Source of the DNA: Ferrovibrio sp046294345
Lineage (GTDB): Bacteria > Pseudomonadota > Alphaproteobacteria > Ferrovibrionales > Ferrovibrionaceae
Assembly (NCBI GenBank): GCA_046294345.1
Contig: JBKBJT010000015.1
Location: 14,054 to 78,053, forward strand
DNA: 64,000 bases
Direction: 5' to 3'
How positions within the stretch are numbered: the first letter of the stretch is position 1; every line of letters starts with the position of its first letter. Below the pieces are notes generated by a model that made no database searches, was not told the DNA's origin, and saw only the letters and a list, made by a program, of their open reading frames with translations. The translations under genes were made by a program, and so were the position numbers. Below, in pieces: positions 18,801 through 26,746 of the stretch.

Positions 18801-19652
18801 TCAGAACTTGTAACTGAGGAACAGACCGGTCATCAGCTGATCCGGCGAACCGCGATCTTCCACCAGCGGGCTGTCGGCCGCATCGCCCAGCAGGCGCTTG
18901 TAGCCCAGCCGCCCGGTCAGCCCCCAATGCTGCGTGAGGCTGTAATCTAGATCGAGCGTCAGGCCGACATCCTTGATCCCGCCTTCGGCCTGAAACCGGC
19001 GCATGCCGCTGCGCTGGGATTGCAATGCCGTCACGCCGAAGAAGGTTTCGGTGTAATCGTCACTGGCCCAGGTGGTTGAAAGCTCGGCCCGCGCACGCAG
19101 CTTTGGTCCGAAGCTGTGGCGATAGCCGCCGGCAAACTTGGCCGTCAGCCCATCATGGGCACTGCTGACATCCTGGAACACCGTCACACCTGCCGACCAT
19201 GGCCCGGCGCTGTAATTCAGGAATGCACCAAGCTCGGCCCCGGAATCGATATCGCCCATGCCGCGCAGATCGTCGTTGTCGTCCTCGTCGCGGCCCATCT
19301 GGTAGCGCACCAGCGGGCCGAGCTGCAGTTTGTCGGTCGGGCGCGGTCCCTGCCAGGTGAAGGCATTGACGCCCAGGCTGGGTCCACGCAGGAAGACCAG
19401 GTCCCTGTAACTGATCGAGATCAAGGGCAAAGGCGCTACTTCATAATCGTCGCTGCCCTCGTAATCCGGCTGATAGAGCGCGCCCGCCCCAAGCCGGATA
19501 TCCCAATCCTTCTCGCCAACCGCCGAACCCTGCGAAGCGGTCGCGGATTTGCTCACCGGCTGCTGGGCCTGGGCCACGACCGGCGGAACCAGAACAAGGC
19601 CTGCCACAATGGCAAAGGGTTGCAAAACACTGAAGGAATAAGACGTTTTCAT
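18801..19652 (-). CDS. MipA/OmpV family outer-membrane protein
   Basis: A 283-residue outer-membrane beta-barrel. A signal peptide (about residues 1-30, ending VVAQAQQ) is followed by the family opening DIRLGAGALYQPDYEGSDDYE and regular amphipathic strands, with a C-terminal Phe (LFLSYKF). MipA/OmpV proteins act as scaffolds or porins; some contribute to antibiotic sensing. An upstream in-frame ATG at 19667 is an alternative. The gene is divergent from an OmpR/EnvZ-type pair, its likely regulator. Confidence 0.85.
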   Translation of the reverse strand: MKTSYSFSVLQPFAIVAGLVLVPPVVAQAQQPVSKSATASQGSAVGEKDWDIRLGAGALYQPDYEGSDDYEVAPLPLISISYRDLVFLRGPSLGVNAFTWQGPRPTDKLQLGPLVRYQMGRDEDDNDDLRGMGDIDSGAELGAFLNYSAGPWSAGVTVFQDVSSAHDGLTAKFAGGYRHSFGPKLRARAELSTTWASDDYTETFFGVTALQSQRSGMRRFQAEGGIKDVGLTLDLDYSLTQHWGLTGRLGYKRLLGDAADSPLVEDRGSPDQLMTGLFLSYKF

Positions 19653-19764
19653 GATTGGACCACTCATTTTTCATCGAGTCAGGGGAGGAAACGCCGCCAC
19701 CCTACACGGCTGGCAGGCCCGGTTCGTGTCGTCGTCGTATCGATATATTTCAGTTTGTTGCAAA

Positions 19765-19786
19765 AATCCGGGTTGGCGCCCGGATT
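19765..19786. promoter_or_regulatory. Inverted repeat between mipA-like gene and response regulator
   Basis: AATCCGGG (19765-19772) and CCCGGATT (19779-19786) form a perfect 8-base inverted repeat around a 6-base centre. It lies in the 170-base divergent region between the MipA/OmpV gene and the two-component operon, and could be the response-regulator binding site or a short RNA hairpin. Confidence 0.35.
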
Positions 19787-19822
19787 CTATTACTATGGCG
19801 CAAACATGACCGGAGACGTGCT

Positions 19823-20560
19823 TTGACTGCCCCAGCCAACATTCATGTGCTGATCGTGGACGACGACCATCGCATTCGCGCCATGCTGGCGCGCTTCCTG
19901 GCCGATCATGGCCTGCGGGTCAGCCAGGCCGGCGATGGCCGGCAAATGTTCGCCATCTGCGAAGACAGCCGGATCGACGTGATCGTGCTCGACATCATGA
20001 TGCCGGGCGAAGACGGCCTGTCGCTCTGCCGCCGCATGCGCGCACAAAGCGCCGTGCCGATTATCCTCCTGACGGCGATGACGGGCGATACTGATCGCAT
20101 CATCGGCCTTGAGATCGGCGCGGACGATTATGTGGTCAAACCGTTCAACCCGCGCGAGCTGCTGGCCCGCATCCGCGCCGTCACCCGGCGCCTGGGTGCC
20201 AGCAGCATCAACGCCAAACGTGCGGTGGCCTGTTATGAATTCGGCGGATGGCAACTCAATGCCAGCCGACGGACGCTGACCTCACCCGACAAAACCCTGA
20301 CCGAGCTCACCAGCGGCGAGTTTGATCTGCTGCTGGCCTTCCTGGAACATCCCCAGCGGGTGCTGAGCCGGGACCAGTTGCTCGACCTTGCCCATGGTCG
20401 CGCCAACCAGGCCTATGACCGCAGCATCGATGTGCAGATCAGCCGCCTGCGCCGCAAGATCGAGACCGATCCCCAGGACCCGGCCTTCATAAAAACCATC
20501 CGCAACGAGGGGTATTTCTTCACGGCCGCGGTAACCCCAGTCGAGGACGCCGCGGTATGA
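19823..20560 (+). CDS. OmpR-family response regulator
   Basis: A 245-residue regulator. The receiver domain (about 8-120) has VDDDHRIRAML, the phospho-acceptor Asp in VIVLDIMMPGEDG, and VVKPFNPRELLARI. The C-terminal winged helix (about 145-238) carries LTSGEFDLLLAFLEHPQRVL and DVQISRLRRKIE. The TTG start at 19823 is chosen because GGAGA lies 6 bases upstream and the receiver begins just after. It overlaps the kinase gene as ATGA. Similarity is highest to OmpR/TctD-type regulators. Confidence 0.88.
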   Translation: MTAPANIHVLIVDDDHRIRAMLARFLADHGLRVSQAGDGRQMFAICEDSRIDVIVLDIMMPGEDGLSLCRRMRAQSAVPIILLTAMTGDTDRIIGLEIGADDYVVKPFNPRELLARIRAVTRRLGASSINAKRAVACYEFGGWQLNASRRTLTSPDKTLTELTSGEFDLLLAFLEHPQRVLSRDQLLDLAHGRANQAYDRSIDVQISRLRRKIETDPQDPAFIKTIRNEGYFFTAAVTPVEDAAV

Positions 20561-21978
20561 TCATCCCGTTCTGGTCCCGGCTGCGCCTGGCGCCGCGCAT
20601 CGTGTTGGTCATCATCGGTGCCCTGCTGGCAATGAAGGCCGTGGACAAGACCATGCCGCTGGTGATCCGCCCGCCCGAAGCCATGTTCTTCGATCGCGAC
20701 TGGCTGCTGGCCACCCTGCAGGACATCCGCGACCGCAGCGTTACGGTGCCGGCCGCCGAACGGCCGGCGCTGCTGCGGGATCTTCCAGCGCGGCAATGGC
20801 TGGATATAACGCTGCTGACCAGTCCACCGAATTTCCGTCATTCCGAGCGCGAAGGCGGGTTCACCGACCTCCACCGGCGGATCACCGACCGGCTCGGCCT
20901 GGCGCCACAGGATGTGCTGCTGAAGGCGGACGAGCCGGACGATCCCGAATATTCCCCGCGCCCGCTCGTCATCATCCTGCCGCCGCTGCCAACGGTTATC
21001 ATGGATGTCTTCGATGACCGAAGTGCCAACATGCTGAGCAGCGATCTGCGCATCGCCTTCCGCATCGGCCCCGAGGACTGGCTACTGGTGACACCAAAAA
21101 GCGACGGCCAGGAGATCGTGCGCATGATCCGCAATGTGGCACTGCCGCTGTTGGCCGTGGTGCTGATCGGCCTGCTGTCGGTCTGGGTGGCGCGCGGCAT
21201 CGTCAAGCCGCTGGATGACCTGGCGGAAGCCGCCGAGAAGCTGGGTCGCGACCGCGAGCCCCGGCTGGTCGGCAATTTCAATGCGCCGGAGCTTCAGGCC
21301 ATCGGCAATTCATTCAACGCCATGCAACTGCGGCTGAAGCGGTTTGTGGACGACAGGCTGCAGATGATCGCGGCGATCAGTCATGACCTGCGCACGCCAC
21401 TCACCCGTCTTCGCCTGTTTGCGGAATACCTTCCCGATCCCGACCAGCGCCGGCAGGTGATGTCCGATATCGCCGAGATGGAGGCGATGATGAGCGCGAC
21501 ACTCACCTTCGCCAGCACCCAGCTGAAGGACGAACCCCGCAGTCCCAGCGATCTGGCCGCCATGCTGATCAGCCTGTGCGATACCGCCGCCGATGCGGGC
21601 TGCATGGTCGCCTACGAGGGGCCGGATCACGCCCGGCTGGTCTATCGGCCAGTCGCCATGCGGCGCGCCTTCGCCAACCTGATCGACAATGGCTGCAAAT
21701 TCGGCAGCCATGTCTGGGTGCGCCTGCAGGAAACCCCGGATGTCTTCGTCATTACGATCAGCGACGACGGCCCCGGCATTCCATCGGACCAGTTCGAGAA
21801 CGCCTTCCGGCCTTTCGTGCGGCTGGAATCGTCGCGCAACCGCGATACAGGTGGCACCGGCCTGGGCCTGACCATCGCCCAGGACATCATCCTGACCCAT
21901 GACGGCGATATCATGCTTTCGGCGGCACCGGATACAAATGGCCTGCTGGTGACCGTGACGCTGCCGCGACAGGGATAG
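20557..21978 (+). CDS. EnvZ-type sensor histidine kinase
   Basis: A 473-residue inner-membrane kinase. One transmembrane helix at about 12-28, a periplasmic domain of about 160 residues, a second helix at about 193-212, a HAMP domain (GIVKPLDDLAEAAEKL), the H-box AAISHDLRTPLTRLRLFAEY, and an ATPase domain with FANLIDNGCKFG, DDGPGIP and GGTGLGLTIA. The overall plan and H-box are EnvZ-like. The stimulus is unknown. It is translationally coupled to the response regulator. Confidence 0.9.
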   Translation: MIIPFWSRLRLAPRIVLVIIGALLAMKAVDKTMPLVIRPPEAMFFDRDWLLATLQDIRDRSVTVPAAERPALLRDLPARQWLDITLLTSPPNFRHSEREGGFTDLHRRITDRLGLAPQDVLLKADEPDDPEYSPRPLVIILPPLPTVIMDVFDDRSANMLSSDLRIAFRIGPEDWLLVTPKSDGQEIVRMIRNVALPLLAVVLIGLLSVWVARGIVKPLDDLAEAAEKLGRDREPRLVGNFNAPELQAIGNSFNAMQLRLKRFVDDRLQMIAAISHDLRTPLTRLRLFAEYLPDPDQRRQVMSDIAEMEAMMSATLTFASTQLKDEPRSPSDLAAMLISLCDTAADAGCMVAYEGPDHARLVYRPVAMRRAFANLIDNGCKFGSHVWVRLQETPDVFVITISDDGPGIPSDQFENAFRPFVRLESSRNRDTGGTGLGLTIAQDIILTHDGDIMLSAAPDTNGLLVTVTLPRQG

Positions 21979-21993
21979 GTGCGTAGCTGCCGG

Positions 21994-22857
21994 TCAGTCT
22001 TCCAGCAGCCGCTTGGGATGCAGGCCGTTCACGAAGCCCATGAAGGGCGGATGGATGCTGTAGCCCAGCATGCGGCGCACATGCTCGCTGCACTGTTTCA
22101 CCCGCTCGCGCGAAACCGACAGGCTAAAATTCTCCTGCTGCCGGCACCAGGGCGCGCAGTATTGGGCCGTGACGCAGAGCCGGCCGGCCGCCGAGCGGTT
22201 GGCGCCGCCGCCATGCCATGTCGTGCCGAGGAACAGCAGAACCGAGCCTTTCGGCATCACCGCCGGGATCGCCCTGGCCAGAGCGGCATCATCCGGCGCG
22301 CGGTCGGGCCACAGATGGCTGCCGGGCAGCAGCACCGTAGCACCGTTCTCGGCGGTAAAATCGTCGATGGCCATGATCGTGGCCGCGCCAAGGGCCGGAC
22401 GCGGGCGCGGCCAGGGATAAAACGCATCGTCGTGATGCAGCGGCTGCGCCGCCTCACCCGGCAGGATATTGATCGCCTGCAGCTGCGACAGCAGGTAGTT
22501 CGGTTCCAGCACGCGGTCCAGCAGGGCGAGTATGAGCGGATGCTCGACCAGCGGATTGCAGATGAAGGTCTTTTCGATCACGGCATAGAGCCGCTGGGTG
22601 CCGAAGCCCTCGAAATTGTTGCGGCCCAGATGTTTGCCGAACAGCGGCATCAGCTCGGCGCGGATCGCCTCGACATCGTCATCTGAAAACAGCTGCGGCA
22701 GGATCACATAGCCATCGCGCTGCAAGGCGGCGAACAGCGCATCGACCAGGGCTGGATCGGTCTGTTCCTGGCTGCCGGCGGTGGATCGGTATTTGCGCGC
22801 CAGTTCGGCACGGAAATACTCCTGCATGTCGCGGACGACTGTCACCGTGTCGGTCAT
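21994..22857 (-). CDS. Phytanoyl-CoA dioxygenase (PhyH) family protein, second copy
   Basis: A 287-residue Fe(II)/2-oxoglutarate oxygenase. The iron motif lies in PLHHDDAFYPW (about residues 139-149), and the distal His in TTWHGGGANRS (residue 215). The C-terminal GYSIHPPFMGFVNG is conserved in a PhyH subgroup annotated in bacterial lipid or secondary metabolism. The substrate is unknown. The neighbouring acyl-CoA dehydrogenases suggest an acyl-CoA or hydrophobic substrate (inference). Confidence 0.85.
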   Translation of the reverse strand: MTDTVTVVRDMQEYFRAELARKYRSTAGSQEQTDPALVDALFAALQRDGYVILPQLFSDDDVEAIRAELMPLFGKHLGRNNFEGFGTQRLYAVIEKTFICNPLVEHPLILALLDRVLEPNYLLSQLQAINILPGEAAQPLHHDDAFYPWPRPRPALGAATIMAIDDFTAENGATVLLPGSHLWPDRAPDDAALARAIPAVMPKGSVLLFLGTTWHGGGANRSAAGRLCVTAQYCAPWCRQQENFSLSVSRERVKQCSEHVRRMLGYSIHPPFMGFVNGLHPKRLLED

Positions 22858-22937
22858 GGCGTTTCCTCCCGACGCTTACGATGCGCGCCTCGCGTCATCG
22901 GCGCAAATCAAATCCCGGCGACAGGTCCGCAACGCAA

Positions 22938-22967
22938 ATGGCCGGGATGGTTGCCCAGCCCGGCCAT
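22938..22967 (-). terminator. Stem-loop downstream of an acyl-CoA dehydrogenase gene
   Basis: ATGGCCGGG (22938-22946) and CCCGGCCAT (22959-22967) form a perfect 9-base stem. Read on the minus strand it comes 36 bases after the acyl-CoA dehydrogenase stop and is followed by TTTGCGTT, only a weak T run, so it is a possible terminator or an RNA hairpin before the PhyH gene. Confidence 0.4.
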
Positions 22968-23002
22968 CGCGGAAGAACCTGCACCGATATCAGTCGCTTA
23001 GA

Positions 23003-24130
23003 TCAATCGCTGAGAGCGGCGAAGCGGCGCTGATGATGGTCGGCGTGACCGAACATCGTGTCGATGGTCATCAGCCGCTTCATGTAATGGCCGACATTCA
23101 GTTCGTCGGTCATGCCCATGCCGCCATGCAGCTGCACGGCCTGCTGACCGACGAAACGGCCCGAGCGGCCGGTCTGCACCTTGGCGGCGGCGGCGGCCTT
23201 GGCGCGTTCCTTCGCCGGTGCATCCATCTTCAGGTTGGCCAGCAACGACAGCGACCGGGCGCTTTCCAGCTGCATCATCATGTCCACCAGGCGATGCTGG
23301 ATCACCTGGAATTCGCCGATGGCGCGGCCGAACTGCTTGCGCGTCTTGGCATAGGCCAGCGTGGTTTCGTGCAGCGCGGCCATGGCGCCCACAGCTTCGG
23401 CGGCCAGATAGCCGATGGCCTGGTCGACCACCTTCTCCACCGCCGGCAGCGCGCCAGCCGGATCGCCCAGCACGGCCAGAACCGGCGCCTTCTCGAAGGC
23501 GATGTCGGACGCGCGGCCGTTATCGACGGTGCGGTAATCCTGCCGCGACACACCGGCGCCGTTGGCATCGACCACGAAGAGGCCCAGACCCTTTTCGTCG
23601 GCATCGCCGCCCGCCGTGCGCGCCAGCACGATCAGCTTGTTCGCGCTGGGCGCATCGCGCACCACGATCTTCTTGCCGCTGATGGCCCAGCCGCTGCCGT
23701 CCTTCACGGCCTTGGTGCGCACTTCATTGAGCGCGAAGCGGCCGCCATGCTCAGCGAAGGCAAAGGCCCATTTCTGTTTGCCCTCGGCGATCTGCGGCAA
23801 GTATTCGGCCTGCTGCTTGGCGTCGCCGGCTGCCATGACCAGGCCGGCACCCAGGATCACGGTGGAGAAATACGGCTCGGCCACCAGATGGCGGCCGAAA
23901 CGTTCGGCCAGCAGCATGGTATCGACGCTGCCGCCGCCCAAGCCGCCATGATCCTCGGGCAGCGGGATACACAGCCAGCCCAGTTCGGCCATGGTCTGCC
24001 AGTTCTCTTCCGCATAGCCCAGATCGGTCTTCACCAGTTTGCGCCAGCGGTCGAAATCGTATTTGTCCTGCAGCCAGCTTTCCACGCTGTCGGCCAGCAG
24101 CTTCTGTTCTTCGGACAGATTGAAATCCAT
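23003..24130 (-). CDS. Acyl-CoA dehydrogenase family protein
   Basis: A 375-residue flavoprotein of the acyl-CoA dehydrogenase fold. N-terminal LSEEQKLLADSVESWL, middle FAFAEHGGRFALNEVRT (a diverged form of the usual FAD/substrate segment), and C-terminal TRKQFGRAIGEFQVIQHRLV and AVQLHGGMGMTDEL. Such diverged members often form heterodimers with a second acyl-CoA dehydrogenase, and one lies immediately upstream with 36 bases between. The pair resembles heteromeric enzymes for bulky acyl-CoAs such as steroid side chains (inference). Confidence 0.88.
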   Translation of the reverse strand: MDFNLSEEQKLLADSVESWLQDKYDFDRWRKLVKTDLGYAEENWQTMAELGWLCIPLPEDHGGLGGGSVDTMLLAERFGRHLVAEPYFSTVILGAGLVMAAGDAKQQAEYLPQIAEGKQKWAFAFAEHGGRFALNEVRTKAVKDGSGWAISGKKIVVRDAPSANKLIVLARTAGGDADEKGLGLFVVDANGAGVSRQDYRTVDNGRASDIAFEKAPVLAVLGDPAGALPAVEKVVDQAIGYLAAEAVGAMAALHETTLAYAKTRKQFGRAIGEFQVIQHRLVDMMMQLESARSLSLLANLKMDAPAKERAKAAAAAKVQTGRSGRFVGQQAVQLHGGMGMTDELNVGHYMKRLMTIDTMFGHADHHQRRFAALSD

Positions 24131-24166
24131 TGTCTCGTTCTTCCCTGCTTCAGAATTCCGTTTGCG

Positions 24167-25357
24167 TTACAAGCCCAGCACCATCTTGGCGATGATGTTG
24201 CGCTGAATCTCGTTTGAGCCGCCATAGATCGTGGTGGCGCGGTTATAGAGGAAGGCTTCCATGCGGCCCTGCGCGTAATCGGGGCCGACGGGCGGCTGGT
24301 TGGAGCCATCCGGCCGGTGTTCGTAGGGATTGGCGTAGTAACCCAGCGCCTCGCAGGCCAGTTCCGTGATGGTCTGCTGAATCTCCGAACCGCGGATTTT
24401 CAGCATGCTGGCTTCCGGCCCCACGCCCTTGCCCGCCGTCTCGGCCGCCAGCACACGCAGGTTGGTGTATTCCAGTGCCATCAGTTCGATCTCGACGGCG
24501 GCCACCTTGGCGCGGAAGCTGGCTTCCTCGATCAACGGGGCCCCGAAAGCCTGTTCGGCACGGGCGATTTCCTTAAGGCGGCGCAGGCGCTGCTTGGAGG
24601 TCGAGACTTCGGCGATGGTGGTACGCTCGTTACCCAGCAGGAACTTAGCATAGGTCCAGCCCTTGCCTTCCTTGCCGATCAGATTGCTCTTGGGCACACG
24701 CACATTGTCGAGGAACACCTCGTTCACACCATGGCCTTCATCGATGGAGATGATCGGCCGCACGGTGATGCCGGGCGTGTTCATGTCGATCAGCAGGAAG
24801 GAAATACCCTCCTGCGGCTTGGCGTTCGGATCGGTGCGCACCAAGCAGAACATCATGTTCGCGTAATGCGCCTGGGTGGTCCAGATCTTGTGGCCATTAA
24901 CCACGTAATGGTCGCCGTCGCTTTCGGCCTTGGTGCGCAGGCTGGCGAGATCGGAACCTGAACCCGGTTCGGAATAGCCCTGGCACCACCAGTCGTCCAT
25001 ATTGAGGATGCGCGGCAGGTAGCGCTTCTTCTGTTCCTCGGTGCCAAAGGTGTAGATCACCGGCCCCACCATGGCGATGCCGAAGGGCAGCAAAGGCGGC
25101 GCATCGGCGGCGGCGCATTCCTCGTCGAAGATATAGCGCTGGATCAGCGTCCAGCCCGGACCGCCATATTCCTTGGGCCAGCCTGGCGCGCCCCAGCCGC
25201 GCTGGTTGAGTATGCGGTGCCAGGTGACGAAATCCTCGCGGCCCAGATGGGTCATGCGGCGGGTCTTCTCGGCCAGCGCTGGCGGCAGGCTGTCGCGGAT
25301 GAAGCCGCGCACCTCTTCCCGGAAAGCGCGTTCCTCGGCCGTGAATTCGAGATCCAT
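24167..25357 (-). CDS. Acyl-CoA dehydrogenase
   Basis: A 396-residue acyl-CoA dehydrogenase. FAD/substrate segment WWCQGYSEPGSGSDLASLRTK, the flavin-contact region NGHKIWTTQAHYA, and the C-terminal IYGGSNEIQRNIIAK are canonical. It belongs to the FadE17/FadE29-like class with a GYSEPGSGSDL motif. The ATG at 25355-25357 is chosen because homology to LEFTAEERAFREEV begins there. It forms a probable two-gene operon and likely heteromer with the downstream dehydrogenase. Confidence 0.92.
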   Translation of the reverse strand: MDLEFTAEERAFREEVRGFIRDSLPPALAEKTRRMTHLGREDFVTWHRILNQRGWGAPGWPKEYGGPGWTLIQRYIFDEECAAADAPPLLPFGIAMVGPVIYTFGTEEQKKRYLPRILNMDDWWCQGYSEPGSGSDLASLRTKAESDGDHYVVNGHKIWTTQAHYANMMFCLVRTDPNAKPQEGISFLLIDMNTPGITVRPIISIDEGHGVNEVFLDNVRVPKSNLIGKEGKGWTYAKFLLGNERTTIAEVSTSKQRLRRLKEIARAEQAFGAPLIEEASFRAKVAAVEIELMALEYTNLRVLAAETAGKGVGPEASMLKIRGSEIQQTITELACEALGYYANPYEHRPDGSNQPPVGPDYAQGRMEAFLYNRATTIYGGSNEIQRNIIAKMVLGL

Positions 25358-25509
25358 GGCGTTTCTCTCCCTCAAATCGGGCAAGAGGTTAGGACCGGCA
25401 TTCGCGCTGCGCAAGCTGTGACGCAGGGTAAACCCCGCAGGAAGGCTTGCATGGACTCGACCTCTCCTGCTCAATCGCAGCGCATGCATACAAAACGGAC
25501 AGATTCGCG

Positions 25510-25926
25510 ATGACTTTCGATCCCGCCGCCGCCGGCTGGAAACAGCGCCACGGCCAGGGCCCCTTCACCCAGATCGTCGGTCCGGTCTGGGTCCGCCGCG
25601 AGGACGACGGCAGCTCGACCTACGGCCTGCTGGCCGAGGAGCGCCACACCAATTCGCGCGGGGTGGTGCATGGCGGCATGCTGATGACCTTTGCCGACCA
25701 TATGCTGGGCTGGCTGGTCTGGGATGCTGTCGAACGCCGGGCCTGCGCCACCATTTCGCTGAACAACCAGTTCATCGGCGCGGTGAAGCCCGGCGACTGG
25801 ATGGAAATGCGCGGCCGCATCGTGCGCCAGACCCGCAGCATCATCTTCGTGCAGGGCGAAGCCAAAGTCGGCGAGCGCGTGGTGCTCGCCGCCGAAGGCA
25901 TCTGGAAGGTGCTGGGCGTCGACTAA
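25510..25926 (+). CDS. PaaI-type hotdog thioesterase
   Basis: A 138-residue hotdog-fold protein. The segment NSRGVVHGGMLMTFADHMLG holds the HGG motif and catalytic acid of the PaaI/YbgC-like thioesterase family, and ATISLNNQFIGAVKPGDW the second half of the fold. It presumably hydrolyses an acyl-CoA made by the neighbouring pathway. The ATG at 25510 is chosen where the fold begins; no clear ribosome site is visible. Its stop is one base from the stop of the AT-rich orphan gene. Confidence 0.85.
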   Translation: MTFDPAAAGWKQRHGQGPFTQIVGPVWVRREDDGSSTYGLLAEERHTNSRGVVHGGMLMTFADHMLGWLVWDAVERRACATISLNNQFIGAVKPGDWMEMRGRIVRQTRSIIFVQGEAKVGERVVLAAEGIWKVLGVD

Positions 25927-26746
25927 ATTACTTATTCCGCAACTTACCCCAGCCTTCGAGCATCAAACCCAAACCATTGATTGACGACAAGACTGCGGTT
26001 TCAGGAGGAATTCCAATGGGAATGCCGCCTACAAACAACCCTCCTGTTGCCATAAGGATATCCGCACCACCGATACCAACCCCTCGGAGCATTTTCCCCG
26101 CCCCCTCCATCCAAGGCTTTCGCTCCGGCTTAGGTTTTTCACCCAAGGCCATTTGCTTTAACTGCTGCTCGAGTTCGATCACTTTTATTTTTAAGGAACC
26201 TATTTCTTTATCTTTATTAAGATCACGAATTTTGTCGAAGGCCGCGTTAAACTCTGCCTTCACACTATCACTACCCATTTGCATCATGATTCTTGATTCA
26301 ATAATCGGCAAATCGTCTGCCCCTACTGCATCAGGCAAAAGCGGAATACACCGATCAAACACTTCGAAAGCACCTGACTCCTCTAACAATTCGCGGTTCT
26401 CTCTTATAATTGTCAATACTTCATCCATCGACTGTTGATTCGGTTCTCCAATTTTTCGATGAGCCGAAGCATTTCTAAGAGCCGCAGCTAAATCACCTGC
26501 TTTTTTATAATTTTCGTCAAAAGCTTTCCGCAATGCAGGATTCGATCTAATTCGATTAGCGATATACTCACGAAACATCTCGTCTAGCAAAATCCAGTAT
26601 TGATGCTTATCCATATCCGACATAGCGCCCTCCCTAGCTAACCAAGCTTGATGATATAATGAGGGCGAAAATTCAGCATCAGCAATTTAATCGAATGAAG
26701 AATACTAAAGCATTCACTTCAATCGCCTTCTCACTAATCTCTTATT
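25922..26746. other. AT-rich insert flanked by imperfect direct repeats
   Basis: Base composition drops sharply to the mid-forties percent GC between about 25924 and 26745 while both sides are near 65%. The edges carry similar sequences in the same orientation: ACTAAATTACTTATT (25922-25936) and ACTAATCTCTTATT (26733-26746), sharing ACTAA and CTTATT. One orphan gene fills most of it, with about 90 AT-rich bases behind its start. No transposase, integrase or inverted terminal repeat is visible. Confidence 0.55.
25928..26623 (-). CDS. Orphan hypothetical protein in AT-rich insert
   Basis: A 231-residue protein with codon use (many A/T-ending codons) unlike all neighbours, so probably acquired by transfer. 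Residues 1-48 are helical and charged. LRNASAHRKIG contains R50-N-A-S-A-H55, an R-X4-H pattern like that of HEPN ribonucleases, but this alone is weak. Residues 125-160 look like a coiled coil. Residues 172-228 are glycine-rich and hydrophobic (GVGIGGADILMATGGLFVGG), able to insert in a membrane. I recognise no family. No partner gene is visible in the insert. Confidence 0.75.
   Translation of the reverse strand: MSDMDKHQYWILLDEMFREYIANRIRSNPALRKAFDENYKKAGDLAAALRNASAHRKIGEPNQQSMDEVLTIIRENRELLEESGAFEVFDRCIPLLPDAVGADDLPIIESRIMMQMGSDSVKAEFNAAFDKIRDLNKDKEIGSLKIKVIELEQQLKQMALGEKPKPERKPWMEGAGKMLRGVGIGGADILMATGGLFVGGIPIGIPPETAVLSSINGLGLMLEGWGKLRNK

Noticed and set aside
25922..26746. Insertion sequence
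   Set aside because: No transposase-like protein and no terminal inverted repeats; the only gene is an orphan without integrase motifs.
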